A stretch of DNA of 10,551 nt, from NCBI GenBank assembly GCA_964445985.1, contig CAYUMU010000136.1, forward strand, positions 1 to 10,551, read 5' to 3'. Source of the stretch: CAYUMU01 sp964445985 (GTDB taxonomy: Bacteria > Planctomycetota > Planctomycetia > Pirellulales > S012-138). Shown here in pieces: positions 6,122-10,551 of the stretch (positions are counted from its first letter, which is position 1; every line of letters starts with the position of its first letter). The translations under genes were made by a program, and so were the position numbers. The notes under the pieces are model-generated. The model was not told the origin of the DNA. It did no database searches and saw nothing but the letters and a program-made list of their open reading frames with translations.

Positions 6122-6853
6122 CTAGCGCACGGCCGGTCCCGCTTCGGGAGTTCGCAGTACCGGCGGCGCGGTATTGATGCTGGCCGCCAGGGCTGGCAAA
6201 TCTCGAATCACGATCTTCTTTCTGCCGAGCGTTACCAGCCCTTCTGCCTGGAGTTCGCCCAGCACCACGGTCACGGTTTCGCGCGTACTGCCAATCACGT
6301 TGGCTAAATCCTGGTGCGAGAGCTTCACGCGCAGACCAATGCCGCCATCTTCCGGCATGCCATACAACTCGGCCAACTCGAGCAGCAGATGCACCAGCCG
6401 CTCGCGGTTGGAACGAAACAGCAAGTACTTGAGCCGCCGCTCGATTCGCTGCCGCCGCAGGCTGATCAATTTAGTAACGCCCAACGAGAGGCCGGGATGG
6501 CGCTCCATCAACCGTTCCATTTCTTGCCGGGGAATCAGAATCACCAGCGAGTTTTCGGTCGCTTCGGCATACTCCTCCCGTTCGGTGGGCTGAATCAAGG
6601 CCAGCTCGCCGAACAATTCGCCCGGCTCGATGAACGCCAAAATGGCCTGTTTGCCGTCGGGCGTAAGATGGCAAATCTTGGCCTTGCCGCGGGCTAGCAG
6701 CAGCACGGCGTCGGCTTCGTCGGCTGGCAAATAGATGGGCGTATTGCGGGCAAAGCTGCGCGACAAACAACGCAATTCCAGTTCGGCCAGATCGCTCGGT
6801 TGGAGCTGGCCAAACAGGTTGCTGCGTTTTAGATACCAGATCTTTTCCGACAT
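6122..6853 (-). CDS. CRP/FNR-family transcription regulator
   Basis: The 243-residue product is a CRP/FNR-type regulator. It has an N-terminal cyclic-nucleotide-binding-like beta barrel (about 10-125, including PGELFGELALI at 77-87), a long dimer helix (about 120-150) and a C-terminal winged helix-turn-helix (LSHQDLANVIGSTRETVTVVLGELQAEGLV, 168-197), where the S/TRETVT segment is the DNA-recognition helix. The cysteine cluster of FNR is absent (only C29 and C61 are seen), so it should not carry an iron-sulfur cluster. In the ligand pocket the CRP motif R-S-A is replaced by R-E-E (92-94) and the loop is one residue shorter, so cAMP binding is doubtful. A GTG at 6913 gives a 20-residue extension unlike the family; the ATG at 6853 is preferred though no strong ribosome site precedes either. 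The effector and targets are unknown. Confidence 0.92.
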   Translation of the reverse strand: MSEKIWYLKRSNLFGQLQPSDLAELELRCLSRSFARNTPIYLPADEADAVLLLARGKAKICHLTPDGKQAILAFIEPGELFGELALIQPTEREEYAEATENSLVILIPRQEMERLMERHPGLSLGVTKLISLRRQRIERRLKYLLFRSNRERLVHLLLELAELYGMPEDGGIGLRVKLSHQDLANVIGSTRETVTVVLGELQAEGLVTLGRKKIVIRDLPALAASINTAPPVLRTPEAGPAVR

Positions 6854-7032
6854 TTGGGCCCGCGCCGCGGTTGGATAGGCTGGAACTCCCCCGCTGGTGA
6901 AGAATATCGGCACGGGCGCGGAGTGTCCAGGTTTTGGGGAGACGCTGTCGGCTGATATTGGCAGGAGAAGCGAACTGGGAATGGCTCTAGAGCGCCGGCG
7001 CGCCGCGGGAGTTATGGATCCGCGAGGCTCAT

Positions 7033-7061
7033 TTGGAGGATTTATCCGCAGCCACTAAAAT
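7033..7061 (+). promoter_or_regulatory. Candidate promoter for the DUF3800 gene
   Basis: TTGGAG (7033-7038) and TAAAAT (7056-7061) are 17 bases apart; the -10 box matches consensus at five of six positions, the -35 at three. The start point would be near 7068, about 35 bases before the ATG at 7104. A purine-rich GGGGGTAGGGG directly before the ATG serves as ribosome site. Confidence 0.4.
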
Positions 7062-7103
7062 CTCCCCAAATCACCAATGTCTCAAAGACTTCGGGGGTAG
7101 GGG

Positions 7104-7748
7104 ATGCTTGTGTTTGTTGATGAATCCGGAGACGCCGGATTAAAAATCGAGTCGGGGTCTTCGCCGTTTTTCGTGGTCACAACCTTGGTCTTTCTTGATC
7201 ACGAGGCAGCGCAAAGGTGCGACGAGGAAATCACAAAGCTACGCGCGAGACTGAATTGCAGCGCAAAAAAGGAGTTTCATTTCAACAAAGATAGCGACCG
7301 GATCAAGGACGCTTTTTTTGAGGCGATAGAACTGTTTGATTTTTGGTACTCCGCAGTTGTGCTCAACAAAGCGGGTCTAACAAGTCCCGGTTTTTCTTAC
7401 AAAGATTCGCTGTATAAGTACACTGTAAGCTTGGCATTCCAGAACATCTTTGAAGACCTCAACGACGCAATCGTCGTATTCGATCGATGTGGTGGTCGTG
7501 AGTTTACGAATCAATTGCGCAACTACTTGCGACGCGCCATGAACCGAAAAGCAGGCCAAGCTGACCACGGAAAAATCAAGAAGGTGAAAGATGGCCATTC
7601 GCACACAGACAACCTGCTTCAATTAGCAGACATGATCTGCGGGGCCGTGGCGAAGTGTTACTCGTGTGACAAGACGGGACGGCGAAAATTCCGCAATAAA
7701 CTGCGCCGAAAGGAACGGAGGGTTCAGGTTTGGCCGAAAATGGCATAA
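7104..7748 (+). CDS. DUF3800 domain protein, probable transferred gene
   Basis: This 214-residue protein matches the DUF3800 pattern: the N-terminal FVDESGD (residues 4-10) with its conserved acidic residues, KKEFHF near residue 55, an internal IVVFDRCGG, and the C-terminal LLQLADMICGAVAK (about 170-183). DUF3800 is considered an RNase-H-like fold family with acidic catalytic-type residues, often found on mobile or accessory DNA; its cellular role is unsettled. The length is usual and both ends look complete. The gene stands alone on the plus strand between minus-strand neighbours. Its base composition is different: sampled 60-base lines have about 42-47% GC, against about 65-70% in nearby genes such as the DUF1571 gene. 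This suggests recent transfer. A nuclease or defence role is a reasonable guess but not shown. Confidence 0.87.
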   Translation: MLVFVDESGDAGLKIESGSSPFFVVTTLVFLDHEAAQRCDEEITKLRARLNCSAKKEFHFNKDSDRIKDAFFEAIELFDFWYSAVVLNKAGLTSPGFSYKDSLYKYTVSLAFQNIFEDLNDAIVVFDRCGGREFTNQLRNYLRRAMNRKAGQADHGKIKKVKDGHSHTDNLLQLADMICGAVAKCYSCDKTGRRKFRNKLRRKERRVQVWPKMA

Positions 7749-7779
7749 AAAAACCCGCGGACCTATCCCCAATCCGGGG
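7747..7779 (-). terminator. Candidate intrinsic terminator for the hydrolase gene
   Basis: On the minus strand a stem formed by 7779-7773 and 7761-7754 (seven pairs with one bulged base, 11-base loop) is followed by seven T (complement of 7753-7747). This is the layout of a Rho-independent terminator for minus-strand transcription, though it lies about 200 bases beyond the hydrolase stop codon. The T run overlaps the last bases of the DUF3800 gene, so it may also shield that gene from antisense reading. Confidence 0.35.
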
Positions 7780-7785
7780 CACGCA

Positions 7786-7797
7786 CACCTTAAGGTG
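7786..7797. promoter_or_regulatory. Perfect 12-base palindrome between convergent genes
   Basis: CACCTTAAGGTG is a perfect palindrome in the 231-base gap between the convergent DUF3800 and hydrolase genes. No gene is seen in this gap. The palindrome could be a protein-binding site or a remnant of the end of a mobile element; nothing else in the sequence decides between these. Confidence 0.3.
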
Positions 7798-7979
7798 ACA
7801 GTTCGGTCTTGCGGGCATTTCCAATGGAATTATCGTCCGATATTAATTCCGGTCAACATGAAAACTGAATCGCTCTTTGGAGTTCATTCGCATCCCTTAG
7901 TGGGGCATTGCCTTAGGCCCTAGGTTTTTCTCAACCAGCAGCAACATCCGAGCGTCACGGGAGCTAAACAATCCTTCGG

Positions 7980-8648
7980 CTACTCTCGGTAACCCGCCGG
8001 TTTTCCCACAAACGGGTTGTTTTCCTTTTCTTCGCCCACCGTGGTATCCGGTCCATGGCCGGGCCACACGATGGTGTCTTCTGGCAGCGTGAACAGGCGC
8101 CGATGGATGCCGCTGGCCAGGCTTTCAAAACTGCCGCCGGGGAAGTCGGTGCGACCAATGCTCCCGGCAAACAGCACATCGCCCCCGATCACGTGGAAGG
8201 GGCTGCCGCCGCGCCACACAAATACCACATGGCCGGGCGAATGGCCAGGAATCTCGTGCACATCGAACGTGAGGCCGGCCGCCGAGTACGACTCGCCCTC
8301 GGCCACGGTTTGGTCGGCCGGCGGGCTGATCAGGTCGATACCGGAGAACCTGGAGAGGTTAAGTTTCGGGTTGGTGAGAAGTTGCGTCTCGTTCTTCCCA
8401 ATCACCAGCGGGGCGTGGGGCCAGCGCGACTTGAGGGCTTCGTTGCCGGCAATGTGGTCGGCATGGCCGTGCGTGTTGACGATGGCCGCCGGTTCCAGCC
8501 CCTGGGCGTCGAGGAAGTCCAAAATCTTGTCAGGCTCCAGGCCAGGATCGAACACCACACAATCGGTTCGGCCCGGCAACCACACCACGTAGGTGTTCTC
8601 ATCGAACGGCATGCTGACGATCGGGGTTACCAAGAGTTGTTGGTTCAT
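7980..8648 (-). CDS. Metallo-beta-lactamase-fold hydrolase, glyoxalase II-like
   Basis: The 222-residue product is a metallo-beta-lactamase-fold hydrolase of the glyoxalase II-like group, predicted cytoplasmic. All seven metal ligands are present: THGHADH with H60, H62, D64 and H65, then GH136 in IPGHSPGH, D157 in GGDVLF, and H198 in WPGHGP. The GSIGRTDFPGG segment (162-172) and the ending PDTTVGEEKENNPF are typical of the short bacterial YcbL-type branch, which lacks the C-terminal glutathione-binding helices of true glyoxalase II. The substrate is therefore likely a thioester or similar ester, but is not set by the sequence. The ATG at 8648 gives the family N terminus; only a weak ribosome site (GAAG) is seen. 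It is divergent from the DUF1571 gene and has its own promoter-like sequence. Confidence 0.92.
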   Translation of the reverse strand: MNQQLLVTPIVSMPFDENTYVVWLPGRTDCVVFDPGLEPDKILDFLDAQGLEPAAIVNTHGHADHIAGNEALKSRWPHAPLVIGKNETQLLTNPKLNLSRFSGIDLISPPADQTVAEGESYSAAGLTFDVHEIPGHSPGHVVFVWRGGSPFHVIGGDVLFAGSIGRTDFPGGSFESLASGIHRRLFTLPEDTIVWPGHGPDTTVGEEKENNPFVGKPAGYRE

Positions 8649-8684
8649 TCGAGCTGACTACTTCGCAAGAGGGGGCCGAGGGGC

Positions 8685-8700
8685 GCAGGCAACAGCCTGC
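8685..8700 (-). promoter_or_regulatory. Leader hairpin upstream of the hydrolase gene
   Basis: GCAGGC (8685-8690) and GCCTGC (8695-8700) form a perfect 6-pair, 4-base-loop hairpin. With transcription from the promoter at 8736-8764 it would lie in the 5' leader, 36 bases before the ATG. It may influence translation or transcript stability; no T run follows, so it is not a terminator. Confidence 0.35.
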
Positions 8701-8735
8701 TTGGCTAGCAGCGCCAGTGAAATCTTTACCACAAC

Positions 8736-8764
8736 ATTGTAAAAAGCTCCTCACCTCAGGCCAA
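8736..8764 (-). promoter_or_regulatory. Candidate sigma-70-type promoter for the hydrolase gene
   Basis: On the minus strand TTGGCC (8764-8759) and TACAAT (8741-8736) are exactly 17 bases apart; matches to consensus are four and five of six. The start point would be near 8729, giving a leader of about 80 bases. The same TACAAT box and spacing occur before the SNF2 gene. Confidence 0.5.
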
Positions 8765-8996
8765 GGCAGCGAACGGTTAGGCGAAGCTGAAGGGGGCCAG
8801 CGCAAAGCTTGAATTTAACACCGTTTAGAAACCGATCTCACTGTTCCTGGCGGGCCGACCGCGAGGTTGCGGCACGCAGTTTGCGAACAGATTCTTTTCT
8901 CTGCTTGCCGCTGCGCGCCGGCGCGCCCCGCGAGCTCAGGAACCACAGCGCTGCCTGCGACCGTTGGCCCCGGTCGTCTTCATGATGGGAGTCCCA

Positions 8997-10232
8997 ATGC
9001 GCACCTGTTTTGCGAAGCTTCGAACGATCGCGCCGGCGGCAATCTTTATTTCTATGTTGCTGGGGCCTGGCGTTTTGCCCGCCGAAGCCCAAGCTCCTCG
9101 GCGGCATTTGCCCTGGCATCCGCTGCCTCGGCTGCAAGCCCCGCCTGATCAAGCGAACCCTCTGACCTGGCCGCCGGCCGTGCCTGCCACGGTAACTCCT
9201 TACAATTCCGTTTCTTACCGCTCCACGCCGCCCACGGCGGGGCAACCGTTGCCGTTCCCCGCGCCACCCGGCGGAAATCGCGTGATGCCGGCGGTTTACC
9301 CCGGCCCTGGGCCGCAACAGCAACAACCGGCGCCAGCCCAGCAGCCGCAAAACATTCCGCCACAAGCGTTTGTGGCGCCAGCCGCGACTCAACCGCCGAT
9401 GGCCCTGCCCCGGCCCGCTGCTCCAGTGCGGGTGGCGGAGCGGCCCATTCCGCCGACGGAAAGCACGGCGTTGGAGCGACTTACTTCGCTCAAATTGGCC
9501 GATCATCCGGAGTTTACGCAGCGGATCGGCAACGAGCACCCGATCATGCCGGCCCTGCGTTGGGCGAAGGCCGGTTTGCCGCACATCGACGCCATCGACG
9601 ACTATTGTTGCACGATGGTCAAACAGGAGCGGGTGAATGGCGAATTGAAGCCGGCCCAGCACCTGTTCTTGAAAGTTCGCCACCGGCCGTTCAGCGTGTA
9701 TGTGTACTTCCTCACGCCCGAAGAAGAACGGGGCCAGGAAGCGATTTACGTCGCCGGCCAGAACAACGGCAACCTGGTGGCCCACGCGGTCGGGTTGCGG
9801 CATAAGCTGGTGGGGGCCGTGTCGCTCAAGCCCGACGGCATGCTGGCCATGCAGGGAGCCCGTTACCCGATTACCAACGTGGGTTTGGCCAACCTGGTGC
9901 GCGAACTCGTGGCGGTGGGCGAGAACGACATCCAGTACGGCGAGTCCGAAGTGGCCTTCTTTCAAGGGGCCAAGGTGAATGGGCGGGTTTGTACGTGCGT
10001 GGAGTTCAAGCACCCCGTGCAGCGGAAAGAGTTCCGCTACCACATGGCCCGCATTTTTGTGGACGACGAATTGAACTTGCCGGTGCATTACGAAGCGTAC
10101 GACTGGCCGACCAAGCCGGGCGCGGAGCCGCTGCTCACCGAGCGGTACACCTACCTGAACCTGAAAATCAGCAACCGGTTCACCGACGCCGATTTCGACC
10201 CGGCCAATCCCGCCTACGGGTTTGCCAAGTAG
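8997..10232 (+). CDS. Secreted DUF1571 family protein
   Basis: This 411-residue protein belongs to the DUF1571 family, known almost only from planctomycetes and without a set function. It has a signal peptide (residues 1 to about 32: basic start, hydrophobic core, AEAQA end), a proline-, alanine- and glutamine-rich linker (about 33-155) and then the DUF1571 domain (about 185-411). The domain shows the family's characteristic stretches: DYCCTMVKQERVNGEL (202-217), LKVRHRPFSVYVYFL (225-239), EAIYVAGQNNG (248-258), MLAMQGARYPITNVGLANL (282-300) and a C-terminal YTYLNLKISNRFTDADF. It should act outside the cytoplasmic membrane. The ATG at 8997 is chosen over TTG 8964 and ATGs at 8982/8985 because GGGAG lies 5 bases before it and a clean signal peptide follows. 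The TAG stop overlaps a repeat element by two bases. Confidence 0.9.
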   Translation: MRTCFAKLRTIAPAAIFISMLLGPGVLPAEAQAPRRHLPWHPLPRLQAPPDQANPLTWPPAVPATVTPYNSVSYRSTPPTAGQPLPFPAPPGGNRVMPAVYPGPGPQQQQPAPAQQPQNIPPQAFVAPAATQPPMALPRPAAPVRVAERPIPPTESTALERLTSLKLADHPEFTQRIGNEHPIMPALRWAKAGLPHIDAIDDYCCTMVKQERVNGELKPAQHLFLKVRHRPFSVYVYFLTPEEERGQEAIYVAGQNNGNLVAHAVGLRHKLVGAVSLKPDGMLAMQGARYPITNVGLANLVRELVAVGENDIQYGESEVAFFQGAKVNGRVCTCVEFKHPVQRKEFRYHMARIFVDDELNLPVHYEAYDWPTKPGAEPLLTERYTYLNLKISNRFTDADFDPANPAYGFAK

Positions 10233-10390
10233 CCAAGGGTATCGCACCCCGTGCGTACCTTCCGGGTGGGCGATCGCCACGCCCCCGCGGCTGCGCGCGA
10301 CTCTGGCCGACCAAGGGGCAACGACCAACGGGCAATGTCCAACGATCGGCGGCGCCCCGTGGTATGCAGAGGGCTGCATACCCTTGGCTG
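10231..10390. repeat. Composite element with paired, inverted 29-base hairpin repeats
   Basis: Two related 29-base units face each other: 10231-10259 (plus) and 10389-10361 (minus). Both start with the identical AGCCAAGGGTAT and end in TACC, agreeing at 22 of 29 positions. Each folds into a hairpin: GGTA-t-CGCAC / GTGCG-TACC (10238-10259, 3-base loop) and GGTATGCA / TGCATACC (10361-10382, 6-base loop). The stem bases differ between the copies, but pairing is kept, a sign that the hairpin is under selection. Between the units lie three degenerate 14-base tandem copies starting GACCAA or GTCCAA (10309-10350) and a GCGATCGC palindrome (10270-10277). The layout resembles a BIME or a small non-coding mobile element. 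Confidence 0.7.
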
Positions 10391-10489
10391 TTGGTGTGAA
10401 TCACAACATGGCAGTCTCCTGGCTGTTATGAAGTAGTTGCGAATGAACCCCCAACCCGTCGACCCCGCTCCCAACCCAAGACGTGCGGG

Positions 10490-10504
10490 GGCACTGCTAG
10501 TGCC
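10490..10504. repeat. Perfect hairpin GGCACT-GCT-AGTGCC
   Basis: A 6-pair stem with a 3-base loop. Outside it GC (10485-10486) and GC (10505-10506) could extend the stem past a GGG bulge. It shares the GCACTG core seen in the compound repeat at 4474-4478, so it may be a relative of that family. No T run follows on either strand. Confidence 0.45.
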
Positions 10505-10524
10505 GCAACCCGCAATTGTTAGCC

Positions 10525-10551
10525 CACGATAGCCGAAATTTCGCTATTGTG
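10525..10551. repeat. 27-base near-palindrome at the window edge
   Basis: CAC-g-ATAGC pairs with CTAT-t-GTG around the perfect core CGAAATTTCG; only one bulge and one mismatch disturb the symmetry. It is cut off by the window end, so its context is unknown. A regulator operator or a repeat unit are both possible. Confidence 0.4.

Larger units (their letters stand above)
8649..8996. other. Intergenic region between divergent hydrolase and DUF1571 genes
   Basis: No gene is seen in these 348 bases. They contain a promoter-like pair for the hydrolase (8736-8764, minus), a perfect hairpin GCAGGC-AACA-GCCTGC (8685-8700) that would fall in the hydrolase leader, and the GGGAG ribosome site (8987-8991) of the DUF1571 gene. 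I found no convincing plus-strand -35/-10 pair for the DUF1571 gene. Confidence 0.6.
10391..10551. other. Right-edge intergenic region, no gene seen
   Basis: Together with the composite repeat this makes a 319-base stretch without a supported gene. It has repeated CCAACCC words (10451-10457, 10471-10477), a perfect hairpin at 10490-10504 and a 27-base near-palindrome at 10525-10551. It is probably the upstream or downstream flank of a gene beyond the window. Confidence 0.5.

Noticed and set aside
6984..7004. Palindrome GCTCTAGAGC and adjoining GGCGCGCC as a regulatory site
   Set aside because: Such short GC-rich palindromes recur by chance in this sequence (GGCGCGCC also near 8920) and no promoter is seen with it.
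8838..10379. 513-codon minus-strand reading frame opposite the DUF1571 gene
   Set aside because: It is rich in His, Arg and Gly with no family motifs, as expected for the complement of a high-GC gene, and the plus strand has a signal peptide and clear DUF1571 motifs.

Overview
The window looks like a stretch of a planctomycete chromosome, most likely from the Pirellula group. This is inferred from a secreted protein of the DUF1571 type (a family known almost only from Planctomycetota), the high GC content of most genes, and hairpin repeats scattered between genes. There are no rRNA, tRNA, CRISPR or insertion-sequence genes. Nine protein genes are supported; most other long reading frames are shadows on the opposite strand.

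Layout. From 259 to 6853 all genes lie on the minus strand. Reading in the direction of transcription (right to left) they are: a CRP/FNR-family regulator (6853-6122); a membrane protein with an anti-sigma-like zinc motif (5948-5433); trpF for tryptophan synthesis (5237-4545); a 325-base gap holding a compound inverted repeat (4355-4502); and a three-gene operon made of a SNF2 helicase (4219-1535), a SWIM zinc-finger protein (1517-474) and a 72-residue protein (477-259). The SNF2, SWIM and small genes are separated by 17 bases and then by a 4-base overlap, so they are almost certainly co-transcribed. A lone plus-strand DUF3800 gene (7104-7748) has clearly lower GC than its surroundings and looks transferred. 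On the right, a metallo-beta-lactamase-fold hydrolase (8648-7980, minus) is divergent from the secreted DUF1571 protein (8997-10232, plus).

How the genes relate. The SNF2 ATPase and SWIM protein are a known bacterial pairing, expected to act together on DNA or on DNA-bound proteins. The small third gene is tightly coupled to them and has no known function. The remaining genes are mostly single units with their own promoter-like sequences: plausible -35/-10 pairs precede the SNF2, anti-sigma-like, DUF3800 and hydrolase genes, and a perfect TATAAT precedes trpF.

The most unusual content is non-coding. There are two unrelated REP-like composite elements of about 150-160 bases, each bounded by inverted copies of a short motif with internal hairpins: one between trpF and the SNF2 gene, the other starting inside the stop codon of the DUF1571 gene. 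A third hairpin and a 27-base near-palindrome lie at the right edge. I did not find a clear, wholly new multi-gene system; the SNF2-SWIM-small-protein operon and the repeat elements are the best leads.
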